From Acidobacteriota bacterium (lineage in GTDB: Bacteria; Acidobacteriota; Terriglobia; Terriglobales; Acidobacteriaceae), in contig JAFDVW010000006.1 in assembly GCA_018268755.1 (NCBI GenBank), forward strand, positions 148-64,147: 64,000 nt of DNA, given 5' to 3'. Positions 8,833-17,882 of the stretch are shown here, in pieces; within the stretch, counting starts at the first letter, position 1; the number at the start of each line of letters is the position of its first letter. Under the pieces are notes generated by a model. The model was not told where the DNA came from, ran no database searches, and saw nothing but the letters and a program-made list of their open reading frames with translations. Made by a program: the position numbers and the translations under genes.

Positions 8833-8879
8833 GCGCCCTGGAAGATATGGTCGCCGCCCATCTCCCTCTTCCAGGGCGC
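8833..8879. terminator. Hairpin between convergent genes
   Basis: A 13-bp perfect inverted repeat (GCGCCCTGGAAGA at 8833-8845 and its complement at 8867-8879, 21-base loop) lies between the ends of the rightward DeoR gene and the leftward SDR gene. It likely serves as a shared terminator, although a clear T-run is missing on either side. Confidence 0.45.
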
Positions 8880-8887
8880 AGAACGCC

Positions 8888-9730
<843 letters not shown>

Positions 9731-9859
9731 CTACCCTACTGCAAGAATTGTATCGCGGAGGGAGAAGGAGATACGAATCCCAAGACCAAGAAAGCAAAAA
9801 AGTTCCGCATCAAAAGCGGGGGCTGCGGGCATCTTATGTAGAGTTTCCCCGGGACGTGC

Positions 9860-11197
9860 ATGGCAGCCACCCACAATATCGTTATTCCTCAGTCGGATTT
9901 GCTCGGACAGCTGGCGCAGGCCCGGCGCCGGACCGATCAGCTGTTCGCCATCGTAAGGCCGGAGGCCCTGTATGACCGGCCAATCGCAGAACGCCACCGC
10001 ATCATTTTTTATGTCGGCCACCTGGAGGCCTTCGACTGGAACCTGCTGCACGAACGAGCCCTGGCCATTCCTCCCTTCCAGACGGAATTCGATAAGCTGT
10101 TCGCCTTCGGGATTGATCCGGTCGATGGTGGACTGCCCTCGGACCAACCCGCCGATTGGCCGTCCCTGCCGCAAGTGCGGCGTTATGTGGAGCAAGTCCG
10201 TCAGACCATCGACGACGGCATCGCGGAGCTCATTGTCGACGAACAGCAGCAAGTTCATGAGCTCTCCCTCTCCACCCTGCTGCATGTCGCCATCGAACAT
10301 CGCCTGATGCATGCTGAGACGCTGGCCTACATGCTGCACCAGCTTCCCTACGAGCGCAAAATTGCGCACCCCGATCCTCCGCTGCGGCCGGGGGCAAGGC
10401 CCGCTTCCGGCATGGTGCGCATTCCCGCCGGAGCCGCAACGCTCGGCCTCTCCCGCGCCGGCCAGAGCAAATTCGGCTGGGACAATGAATACGAAACACA
10501 CACCGTGAAGGTGGATGCGTTCTCCATCGATCCCCACATGGTCACCAACCAGCAATTTCTGGAATTTCTCGAAGCCGGTGGCTACCAGGATTCTTCGCTA
10601 TGGAATGCCTCAGACTGGGACTGGAAAATTGCCGGCGAAATTCATCATCCGGCGTTCTGGAAGCACTGGGGTGGGCGTTGGCTTTGTCGCACCATGTTTG
10701 AAGATGTCTCCTTGCCACTGGACTGGCCGGTCTATGTGAGCCACGCCGAAGCCAGCGCCTATGCCCGCTGGGCAGGAAAGGAGCTGCCGACCGAGGCCCA
10801 ATGGCACCGGGCCGCTTACGGCACGCCGGATGGCGAAGAGCAGGATTTCCCCTGGGGTAGCACAGCGCCCGGCCCACAGCACGGTAACTTTGACTTTCAT
10901 CGCTGGGACCCTGTCCCGGTCGGCTCCTACCCGCAGGGCCGCAGCGCCTTCGGACTTTACGACATGCTGGGCAACGGCTGGGAGTGGACCTGCACGCCCT
11001 TCGCCCCCTTTGCCGGCTTTCGGCCCTTTCCCTTTTATCCCGGCTATTCCGCCGACTTTTTCGATGGCAAGCACTATGTGATGAAGGGAGGATCGGCGCG
11101 CACGGCCGCAGGGCTGTTACGGCGCTCCTTCCGCAACTGGTTTCAGCCCCACTACCCCTATGTGTATGCGGGATTCCGCTGTATCACCCAGAAATGA
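9860..11197 (+). CDS. egtB: Ergothioneine synthesis sulfoxide synthase EgtB
   Basis: This non-heme iron enzyme joins a thiol donor (gamma-glutamylcysteine or cysteine) to hercynine using O2. The 445-residue protein has an N-terminal DinB-like half carrying the iron ligands: His54 in FYVGHLEAFDWN and the HRLMHAE cluster (His147, His151, Glu153). The C-terminal formylglycine-generating-enzyme-like half runs from about residue 180 (GMVRIPAG) and includes DNEYETHTVKVDAFSI, ELPTEAQWHRAAYG and GNGWEWT. It overlaps egtD by four bases (ATGA). No egtA, egtC or egtE is adjacent. Confidence 0.92.
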   Translation: MAATHNIVIPQSDLLGQLAQARRRTDQLFAIVRPEALYDRPIAERHRIIFYVGHLEAFDWNLLHERALAIPPFQTEFDKLFAFGIDPVDGGLPSDQPADWPSLPQVRRYVEQVRQTIDDGIAELIVDEQQQVHELSLSTLLHVAIEHRLMHAETLAYMLHQLPYERKIAHPDPPLRPGARPASGMVRIPAGAATLGLSRAGQSKFGWDNEYETHTVKVDAFSIDPHMVTNQQFLEFLEAGGYQDSSLWNASDWDWKIAGEIHHPAFWKHWGGRWLCRTMFEDVSLPLDWPVYVSHAEASAYARWAGKELPTEAQWHRAAYGTPDGEEQDFPWGSTAPGPQHGNFDFHRWDPVPVGSYPQGRSAFGLYDMLGNGWEWTCTPFAPFAGFRPFPFYPGYSADFFDGKHYVMKGGSARTAAGLLRRSFRNWFQPHYPYVYAGFRCITQK

Positions 11198-12177
11198 GGC
11201 CCATGCTGATTCACGCCGTTCGCACGCCCGCTTCCACGGAAATGGCCGCCGATATTTATGCCGGGCTGTCCCGCCCGGGGCAGAAAGAGTTGCCCTCCAA
11301 ATATCTTTACGACGAAGTGGGATCGGCGCTGTTTGAGGTCATCTCCGCGCTTCCGGAATACGGCGTGACCCGCGCTGACGAGCGCCTGCTGCGGCGCCAT
11401 GCCACGGAAATCGTGGCCCACCTGAAGAGTCCCGTCATTGTCGCGGAGCTGGGCAGCGGCGCCGGCAAAAAGACGCGCGGACTCCTGCAGGCTTTGTCCC
11501 ATCACCACCGCCAGCGCACTTCGTACTACCCCATCGAGATCTCCGCCAGCGCGCTGGCCATGTGCGAACGCGAGCTGCGCGACATCGATTGCCTGCATGT
11601 GGTGGGCTTTGAGCGGGAGTATCTCGATGGCCTGCTGGAAGTCGCCGCCCGGCGGCGGCAGGGCGAGCAACTGCTGGTGCTATTTCTGGGCGGCACCATC
11701 GGAAACTTCGAGCATCCCGCCGAGGAGCGTTTCCTCCGCCAGGTGCGCGACGTCCTGCGGCCGGGGGACGCGCTTCTGCTGGGCACGGATCTCCACAAAC
11801 CTCTGCCGGTGCTCCTGCAAGCCTACGACGATCCTTTGGGTGTCACCGCCGCCTTCAATCTGAACCTGCTGGCCCGGGTAAACCGCGAGCTGGGCGCTAA
11901 TTTTGTCCTGGAGAACTTCCAGCATGAGGCCCGTTTCAACACCGCGGCCAATAGCATTGAAATGCATTTGCGGTCGAAGGTCGCGCAATCGGTGACGATC
12001 CCCGACTTGGGGCTGACGATCACCCTGCATCGCGACGAAACCATCTGGACCGAAAGCAGCCACAAATATACCCGCGAGGAAATTCTTCGCATGGCCCAGG
12101 TCTCGGGGTTCCACTGTCGGGGACAATGGATCGACGGCGAATGGCCCTTCGCCGAGAGCCTGCTGATCGCGGAATAA
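11194..12177 (+). CDS. egtD: L-histidine N-alpha-methyltransferase EgtD
   Basis: The enzyme trimethylates histidine to hercynine using S-adenosylmethionine, the first step of ergothioneine synthesis. The 327-residue protein shows PEYGVTRADERLLRRHA, the SAM-binding loop ELGSGAGKKTR (about 85-95), YYPIEISASALAM, FLGGTIGNFEH and the substrate-binding region EMHLRS. The ATG at 11194 overlaps the egtB stop by four bases. A second ATG at 11203 is possible. EgtB and EgtD together make a minimal hercynine-to-sulfoxide module. Confidence 0.93.
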   Translation: MRPMLIHAVRTPASTEMAADIYAGLSRPGQKELPSKYLYDEVGSALFEVISALPEYGVTRADERLLRRHATEIVAHLKSPVIVAELGSGAGKKTRGLLQALSHHHRQRTSYYPIEISASALAMCERELRDIDCLHVVGFEREYLDGLLEVAARRRQGEQLLVLFLGGTIGNFEHPAEERFLRQVRDVLRPGDALLLGTDLHKPLPVLLQAYDDPLGVTAAFNLNLLARVNRELGANFVLENFQHEARFNTAANSIEMHLRSKVAQSVTIPDLGLTITLHRDETIWTESSHKYTREEILRMAQVSGFHCRGQWIDGEWPFAESLLIAE

Positions 12178-12221
12178 GCGCAGCATGGCCCATGCCTGGC
12201 TGCGCCGCGGGAAGATGGAAC

Positions 12222-13127
12222 TCAGGACTTCTTCAGGAAAGTCCCCTTCTCCAGCTCCTTGAAAGCCTGCTGCAACTGCTCCTGGGTGTTCATCACGATG
12301 GGGCCATACCAGGCCACGGGCTCTTCCAGCGGTTTGCCGGAGACCAGCAGAAAGCGAATGCCGTCCTCGCCCGCCTGCACCGTGACTTCGTCGCCGCTGT
12401 CGAAGAGAATGAGCGAACGATTGTCGGCCTCGACGGGCGGGTTCGTGTCCGCCCACTTGACGCCTTCGGTGGGCACGGCCAGGGGGCCGGAGGCATTGCA
12501 GAATTTTCCCGACCCGGCAAACACGTAGGCAAAGGCATGCCGCGTCGTTTCCACCGGCAGCGATTTGCGTTTGCCGGGAGAGACCGAGACATCCAGATAA
12601 ATTGGCTCGGCGGCAATGCCATCCACCGGCCCTTTCTTCCCCCAGAAGCTGCCGCAGACCACGCGCACATGCGTGCCGTCATCGTCGGTAATCTGGGGGA
12701 TCTCGGCGGCCTTGACCTCCTGGTAGCGCGGATCGGTCAGCTTCAGGGACGCGGGCAGATTGGCCCACAGTTGAAATCCGTGCATGCGGCCCGCGGTATC
12801 GCCCTTGGGCATCTCCTGATGAATAATGCCGCTGCCCGCGGTCATCCACTGCACGTCCCCGGAAGAAATCACACCGTGATTGCCCATGCTGTCGCCGTGT
12901 TCGACCGTCCCCGCCAGCACGTAGGTGATGGTCTCAATTCCACGGTGCGGATGCCAGGGAAAGCCCGACAGATAGTCTTCCGGCACATCGTTGCGGAAAT
13001 CATCGAGCAGCAGAAAGGGATCAAAATCTTTGGTATTGCCAAATCCGAAGGCACGCCGCAAGTGCACACCCGCCCCCTCCGTGGTTGGCTTGGATTTCAC
13101 GAGACGCTTGACCGGTCGAATCGACAT
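12222..13127 (-). CDS. Pirin-family bicupin
   Basis: The 301-residue cytosolic protein is a two-cupin pirin. The metal-binding motif of the first cupin is intact: HPHRGIETITYVL, then HGDS, and HQEMPKGD supplying the last His and Glu. Pirins include quercetin 2,3-dioxygenases and redox-sensing regulators, so the activity is not fixed. ATG 13127 was chosen because GGGGGAG lies five bases upstream. The gene lies 19 bases downstream of the Rieske-FAD reductase on the same strand, suggesting joint expression in redox or aromatic metabolism. Confidence 0.87.
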   Translation of the reverse strand: MSIRPVKRLVKSKPTTEGAGVHLRRAFGFGNTKDFDPFLLLDDFRNDVPEDYLSGFPWHPHRGIETITYVLAGTVEHGDSMGNHGVISSGDVQWMTAGSGIIHQEMPKGDTAGRMHGFQLWANLPASLKLTDPRYQEVKAAEIPQITDDDGTHVRVVCGSFWGKKGPVDGIAAEPIYLDVSVSPGKRKSLPVETTRHAFAYVFAGSGKFCNASGPLAVPTEGVKWADTNPPVEADNRSLILFDSGDEVTVQAGEDGIRFLLVSGKPLEEPVAWYGPIVMNTQEQLQQAFKELEKGTFLKKS

Positions 13128-13146
13128 GAAACTCCCCCTGGATAAA

Positions 13147-14718
13147 CTATTGGTTCGCAACCTGGAGCCGCCCGGCTTCCATGGCTGCCTCCGCCTGCAA
13201 AGACTCTAGATCCCGCGCTATGGTCGCCACCGCCAGCACGCGCCCGCCGCGCTGATAGGAGACGGCACAATCCCGCTTTTCCAGACTGCCCTTCACTGTA
13301 ATGGAATCCCAGCGCTCGGCGTGTCCTACATAGTTGATGGCCACATCATAGTGCTGGCTCCAAAAGAACGGCACGGCATCATACTTCTCTTTGCGCCCCA
13401 GAATGTTTCTGGCGGCGACCTGTCCCTGCCGTTCCGCCACCACCCAGTGCTCCACGCGGATGGAGTCGCCACTGTGCGGATCGGGCCAGCGCGCGATATC
13501 GCCGGCGGCGAAAACTCCCGGCGCGCTGGTTTCCAGGTATTCGTTCACCCGGATCCCGCGGTCGATGGCCAGACCGGATTGCTCCGCCAGGGCCAGCGCG
13601 GGGCGCACACCCGCGCCCACTACCACAAAATCAGCCGTCAGGGTGGAACCGCCACTTAACGTGGCGGTATTTCCCTGAAAGCTGCGCAGGGTCTCCCCCA
13701 GGTGGAAAATGACGCCGTGCTCCTCGTGCAGGCTGCGAATGAACTTGCCCACTTCCGGGCCCAGCACGCGCTCCAGCGGCTGCTTGTCCGGGGCCACCAC
13801 ATCCACGGCAATCCCCCGCGAACGCAGCGCAGCCGTCACCTCCAGCCCAATAAAGCTGGCGCCGACCACCACCACCCGTTTGGCGGACGCCGCCCGCTCA
13901 AGAATGGCTTTGCTGTCGGCGAAGCTGCGCAGATAAAAGACCTGACCCGGCACCACCCCTTCAATCTCCAGTTTCACCGGGTCCGCTCCGGTCGCCAGCA
14001 GCAGGGCGCCGTAAGGGTAGGTTATTCCGTTTGCCAGATGCACCCGCATTTGCTGCGGATCGAGGGCGGTGACCGGCGAGCCAAGCAGCAGGTCGATCTT
14101 GTTGTCTCTATAAAATTCAGGCGAGCGCAAGGGAATCCAGTCTTCCTGCGCGGTGCCGGCCAGATAATCCTTGGAAAGATTAGGGCGGTCGCAGGGCGGA
14201 GAATCATCGGCGCTGATCATGGTTAGCGGTCCGGTGTAGCCTTCACGGCGCAGCATCTCCGCCGCCGCCAGCCCGGCGGCGCCACCCCCGACAATCACCA
14301 CCGAAGGGGGATGCCCGGAAAATGCAGGCTTCTTCGCCGCCACAATCTTCTCGCGCACAAACACTTGCTCGCCGGCCTTCTCCACCCGCCAGCAGGAGAT
14401 GGGATCGAGAGCGGGGGCGCGCACGGCCTCCCCACTGCGCAGATCGAAGCAGGCATGGTGCCAGGGGCAACGCACCGTCGGTCCCACGATGAGACCCTCG
14501 GCAAGCGGCCCATGATAATGCGTGCAATTTGCGCCGACAGCGAAAAACTCCTCTCCCTGCCGGACCAAAATCACATCTTCTCCATCCACTTGTCCGGAAA
14601 CAGGAGCGCCGTCCGGCAGGTCACCGACGGAATAGCCTTGCTTGAAATCGGGTTTGGCTGCGGGTTCCATAGGGGGATACTGTCTTTCCGGCATGAAAAT
14701 CGGCAACGCGGGATCCAT
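13147..14718 (-). CDS. Rieske-domain FAD-dependent NAD(P)H oxidoreductase (AIFM3-like)
   Basis: The protein has about 523 residues. An N-terminal Rieske domain carries the cluster ligands in CTHYHGPL and CPWHHACFDL. It is joined to a ferredoxin-reductase-type flavoprotein with FAD motif VIVGGGAAGLAAAEMLRREG, NAD motif VVVVGASFIGLEV and FAD-ribityl motif APGVFAAGDIA. This fusion transfers electrons from NAD(P)H through FAD to a 2Fe-2S centre, often for oxygenases. ATG 14718 has GAGG seven bases upstream. Alternative ATGs at 14694 and 14670 have no good site. Its electron acceptor is not encoded nearby. Confidence 0.88.
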   Translation of the reverse strand: MDPALPIFMPERQYPPMEPAAKPDFKQGYSVGDLPDGAPVSGQVDGEDVILVRQGEEFFAVGANCTHYHGPLAEGLIVGPTVRCPWHHACFDLRSGEAVRAPALDPISCWRVEKAGEQVFVREKIVAAKKPAFSGHPPSVVIVGGGAAGLAAAEMLRREGYTGPLTMISADDSPPCDRPNLSKDYLAGTAQEDWIPLRSPEFYRDNKIDLLLGSPVTALDPQQMRVHLANGITYPYGALLLATGADPVKLEIEGVVPGQVFYLRSFADSKAILERAASAKRVVVVGASFIGLEVTAALRSRGIAVDVVAPDKQPLERVLGPEVGKFIRSLHEEHGVIFHLGETLRSFQGNTATLSGGSTLTADFVVVGAGVRPALALAEQSGLAIDRGIRVNEYLETSAPGVFAAGDIARWPDPHSGDSIRVEHWVVAERQGQVAARNILGRKEKYDAVPFFWSQHYDVAINYVGHAERWDSITVKGSLEKRDCAVSYQRGGRVLAVATIARDLESLQAEAAMEAGRLQVANQ

Positions 14719-14808
14719 CGCCCCGCCTCTACTTGTACCACCACGGTCCCATAGATGACGGCAATTCAACCCGCGGTTGCACAGCAAACCATTTTCCGGC
14801 CCAAACAC

Positions 14809-14840
14809 TCCGGCCTTCGTGATCTCTCACGAAGGCCGGA
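14809..14840 (-). terminator. Strong hairpin downstream of the hydrolase gene
   Basis: A 14-bp perfect inverted repeat (TCCGGCCTTCGTGA at 14809-14822 with its complement at 14827-14840) around a four-base loop lies 25 bases beyond the hydrolase stop codon. There is no convincing T-run, only GTGTTTGG, so termination may be partial or factor-assisted. Confidence 0.55.
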
Positions 14841-14865
14841 AATATCCTGGCGCCACCACCATTCC

Positions 14866-15705
14866 CTAGGCTGCGGCCTGGTTGCTGTGTTTAAGAAACG
14901 CCAGCAGGTCGGCATTAATCAGCTCTTTGTGCGTGGTGCACATGCCGTGCGGCAGCCCAGGATAAACCTTGAGGGTTGCGCCCGGCACCAGCTTCGACGA
15001 GATCATGGCAGCCGCCCCAATGGGCACAATCTGATCGTCGTCCCCATGCAGGATTAGCGTAGGCACATCGAACTTCTTCAGGTCTTCCGTAAAGTCTGTT
15101 TCCGAGAAGGCCTTGATGCAGTCATAGGCGGCCTTGTGCCCGCCCAGCATACCTTGCAGCCAGAAAGAATCCATGGTGCCCTGGGAAACGCGAGCACCAG
15201 GACGATTCGCGCCATAGAACGGCAGGGTCAAGTCCTTATAGAACTGCGAGCGGTCATTCGCCAGGTCCGTGCGGAGCTGATCGAAAGCCTCAATGGGCAG
15301 TCCGCCGGGGTTAGCCGCGGTTTTCAGCATGAGCGGGGGGACCGCGCCGATGAGCACCGCTTTGGATACGCGGCTGGTGCCGTGGCGGCCGATGTAGCGC
15401 GCCACTTCTCCACCGCCGGTGGAGTGTCCGACATGGATGGCGTCTTTCAGATCAAGCTTTGCCGTCAGCTCGGCCAGATCGTCGGCATAGGTATTCATCT
15501 CGTTGCCATCCCAGGTCTGGTCGGAACGACCATGGCCTCGACGGTCATGCGCGATGCAGCGATATCCGTGTTCTCCCAGGAACAACATCTGAGCGTCCCA
15601 GGCATCGGCGGTCAACGGCCAACCGTGGCTGAAAACCACCGGCTGTCCTTTGCCCCAGTCTTTGTAATAAATCTGTGTTCCGTCTTTGGTGGTGAATGTA
15701 GGCAT
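14866..15705 (-). CDS. Alpha/beta hydrolase, cofactor-free haloperoxidase/arylesterase type
   Basis: The 279-residue enzyme belongs to the non-heme chloroperoxidase/perhydrolase group. The oxyanion region [13 protein letters not shown], nucleophile elbow [12 protein letters not shown], catalytic Asp in HGDDDQIVP and catalytic His in LPHGMCTTH are all visible. The length is typical. ATG 15705 follows GGAG eight bases upstream. No cleaved signal peptide is visible, so a cytosolic esterase or perhydrolase is likely. Natural substrates in this family are poorly known. Confidence 0.88.
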   Translation of the reverse strand: MPTFTTKDGTQIYYKDWGKGQPVVFSHGWPLTADAWDAQMLFLGEHGYRCIAHDRRGHGRSDQTWDGNEMNTYADDLAELTAKLDLKDAIHVGHSTGGGEVARYIGRHGTSRVSKAVLIGAVPPLMLKTAANPGGLPIEAFDQLRTDLANDRSQFYKDLTLPFYGANRPGARVSQGTMDSFWLQGMLGGHKAAYDCIKAFSETDFTEDLKKFDVPTLILHGDDDQIVPIGAAAMISSKLVPGATLKVYPGLPHGMCTTHKELINADLLAFLKHSNQAAA

Positions 15706-15753
15706 TGAATTTCTCCTTCGGGTTCGGATGACTTTGAATTTGGAACTATGCAA

Positions 15754-16254
15754 CTAAACTGCGGGCGCGCGTTCGGGACGGAAACGCAGGGTGGCCAGAA
15801 TCCCGATCGCCAGAAAAGCCAGCAGCACGGCCAGTTGCGCGACCAGGAACGGCGGCTCTTTTTGGGTGGGGGCCAGCGCTTTCAGCGCCGGGACTTTCAA
15901 AAACGACTGCACGACCAGAACAAATACATTCAAGTAAAGCGCAATGGCCGATCCCAGCACATAAATCCATCGCCATGAGCCGGCCATGCGGAAGGTGTAG
16001 CGCGCCGGGATGGCCAGCGCCAGAATGACCAACGACAGAATGCCGACGATGTGCGACGGCAGCAGATGCTCAAAGGGAAATCCGAATCCCGTTACGCTGG
16101 TCAACACGGTGGTGACGAGAAAAATCAGGGTGATGCCATCCAGACGTTTGCCGGCTAACAACCCATACATGACCACCAATCCAGACGCGATCCCCACCAG
16201 ACTGATCAATACATGCAACAAGGTGAACGTAGCTAACGACATACCCAGTACCAT
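15754..16254 (-). CDS. Conserved four- to five-helix integral membrane protein of unknown function
   Basis: The 166-residue protein has hydrophobic segments near residues 3-30, 38-50, 62-85, 92-117 and 134-155. It ends in a short charged tail (RFRPERAPAV). Conserved-looking loop features are VTGFGFPFEHLLPSHIVG and a basic ARYTFR. ATG 16254 follows GGAG at proper spacing. It lies 48 bases upstream of the haloperoxidase gene on the same strand and may be co-transcribed with it. No enzymatic motif was recognised. Confidence 0.7.
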   Translation of the reverse strand: MVLGMSLATFTLLHVLISLVGIASGLVVMYGLLAGKRLDGITLIFLVTTVLTSVTGFGFPFEHLLPSHIVGILSLVILALAIPARYTFRMAGSWRWIYVLGSAIALYLNVFVLVVQSFLKVPALKALAPTQKEPPFLVAQLAVLLAFLAIGILATLRFRPERAPAV

Positions 16255-16711
16255 GCGCCTGCTCCTTCTCTTGGTTTGCAATGCTACGGCAACGATAACC
16301 AGAAACTTTCTTCCCACCCACCGGCTACACCGCCGGACGACGTGGGTGCCCACTGTCGGGCATGGCAGGGCCACCCGCCTCAATGCTTGCCTAAATTGTC
16401 TTCCTGCCTCGGCGGCGGTCCGAACCCATGTTCTTCCAATATTTTCAGTATTTGTTCCCAACTGCAGGCGCGGGCCGTCAAGTTTCGCGGCAGCGGAGGG
16501 AAAGCAACATCCACGGCTTGAGCGCCCTCTGATTCCCTTTGCATCATGCCCTACTTTGCAACGTCCGACTCCGGCCCGCATCCCGCGATAGCATGCTTTT
16601 TCTTTACCACCATACGCACATGCGAAGCTACCTCAAAGGTGGTATTCGCCGGCTTTCCACTCGCACCCTTATTTGGACTTCCTACCGAACTGACTTGGGC
16701 ATGTCTCCGCC
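16255..16711. other. 457-base intergenic region without a recognised gene
   Basis: Short open frames exist on both strands, but none has a plausible start, a Shine-Dalgarno or recognisable protein features. The region must hold the promoter of the membrane-protein/hydrolase pair and the end of the DoxX-like gene's transcript. No repeat, RNA gene or clear promoter was found. Confidence 0.4.
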
Positions 16712-17170
16712 TTACCCCCGCCCCCCGGGAATCATGATTTCGCGGCGTCCATAGAAATACGCATCCAGGGAAAGCCAGCCCGGCCCGAGGAAGACTACGG
16801 CCACGGCCGTCGCCGCCATGTGCACCGCCCACAGGCTCCCGTGCGCGAGATTCGACGAAACCACCGGCAGCCAGGAAAGGGCCAGTGCCACACTTCCCAG
16901 GCCCACCATCGTCCCCGCCAGCGGCGTCAGGAAACCGATCAGTAGGCAGAGGCCGCTCGCCGTGGCCAGCAAAGTAACCAGCCACATGCCGAGACCAAAG
17001 TCTCTCCATCCCGCCAAACACCCCGCGTATTTCACCGCAAACTCGGCGCCGGTAGCAACCCGCAAAAGAAGAAGCCCGAGCCCGGGCCAACTATTGGGGA
17101 AAGTAGAGAATAGCCTTTGCAGTACGGTCCCCTTTCCGCCAGTGCCAGGATGGCAGCACCATGAATGCAT
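16712..17170 (-). CDS. Putative DoxX-like small membrane protein
   Basis: The roughly 152-residue protein has four hydrophobic segments (LGLLLLRVATGAEF, MWLVTLLATASGLCLLIGF, LAGTMVGLGSVALALSWL and AVHMAATAVAVVFLG). A PGWLSLDAYFYGRREI ending is often seen in DoxX/DUF-type redox membrane proteins. The ATG at 17170 is the only start near the conserved part, and its upstream region lacks a strong ribosome-binding site, so the start is uncertain. It follows the NarL-type regulator gene by 82 bases on the same strand. Family assignment is by overall resemblance only. Confidence 0.55.
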   Translation of the reverse strand: MHSWCCHPGTGGKGTVLQRLFSTFPNSWPGLGLLLLRVATGAEFAVKYAGCLAGWRDFGLGMWLVTLLATASGLCLLIGFLTPLAGTMVGLGSVALALSWLPVVSSNLAHGSLWAVHMAATAVAVVFLGPGWLSLDAYFYGRREIMIPGGRG

Positions 17171-17252
17171 GCTAGGGCAAGCGAGAGGATCGGAAATCCC
17201 GCAATAGGAGAGCTTTTTTGTACCCCTTTTGGGGTACCCGCGGGGCGGAGGG

Positions 17253-17882
17253 TCAGAGGTGAATGATGCCGCGGCGGACCGCGATGGCCACGGCCTGAGT
17301 GCGATCGTTGGCCCCGAGCTTTTCCATGATGTGCTTAATGTGGACCTTGACGGTTTCTTCGGAAATAAACAATTTCTCGGCGATGTCACGATTGCGGTTG
17401 CCGCCCGCAACTTGCTGCAGGACTTCCACTTCCCGCTCGGTGAGGGACTCATCACTAAGGTGCTCGGCCAGCTGCGCCGCTACTTCCGGAGGTATGCGCT
17501 TCCTGCCGGCATGCACCTGGCGGATCACTTCGGCCAATTCCCGGGGCGGCGTGCTCTTCAGCAGGTAAGCCCGCGCCCCGGCTTCGAGCGCGCGCTGGAT
17601 CTCGACGTCCCCCTCAAAGGTGGTGAGCATGATGATGCGGGCCTGGGGAAATTCGGCGCGAATGGCCATCAGGGTGTCGATGCCGCTCATGTCCGGCAGG
17701 CGCAGGTCCATAAGGGTGACATCGGGTTGATGGGCCCGGAAATGCTGGAGGGCTTCCCGTCCACTGGAGGCCTCGGCCACCATCTTCATGTCGGACTGAT
17801 TGTTAATCAGAGCGGCAATCCCTTCGCGCAGCAAAGGGTGGTCATCGACCGCTAACACGCGGATTGGTAGAGGCTGACTCAT
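17253..17882 (-). CDS. NarL/LuxR-family response regulator, partner of the large propeller kinase
   Basis: The 209-residue regulator has a receiver domain with acidic pair DD (13-14), phospho-acceptor Asp59 in VTLMDLRLPDMSG, and the conserved Lys in AYLLKSTPPRELAE. The C-terminal LuxR helix-turn-helix is seen as SLTEREVEVLQQVAGG and SEETVKVHIKHIMEKLGA. Its start codon overlaps the kinase stop by four bases (ATGA), so the two form a translationally coupled pair. Targets are unknown. The adjacent GH16-like lipoprotein and DoxX-like genes are candidates. Confidence 0.92.
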   Translation of the reverse strand: MSQPLPIRVLAVDDHPLLREGIAALINNQSDMKMVAEASSGREALQHFRAHQPDVTLMDLRLPDMSGIDTLMAIRAEFPQARIIMLTTFEGDVEIQRALEAGARAYLLKSTPPRELAEVIRQVHAGRKRIPPEVAAQLAEHLSDESLTEREVEVLQQVAGGNRNRDIAEKLFISEETVKVHIKHIMEKLGANDRTQAVAIAVRRGIIHL

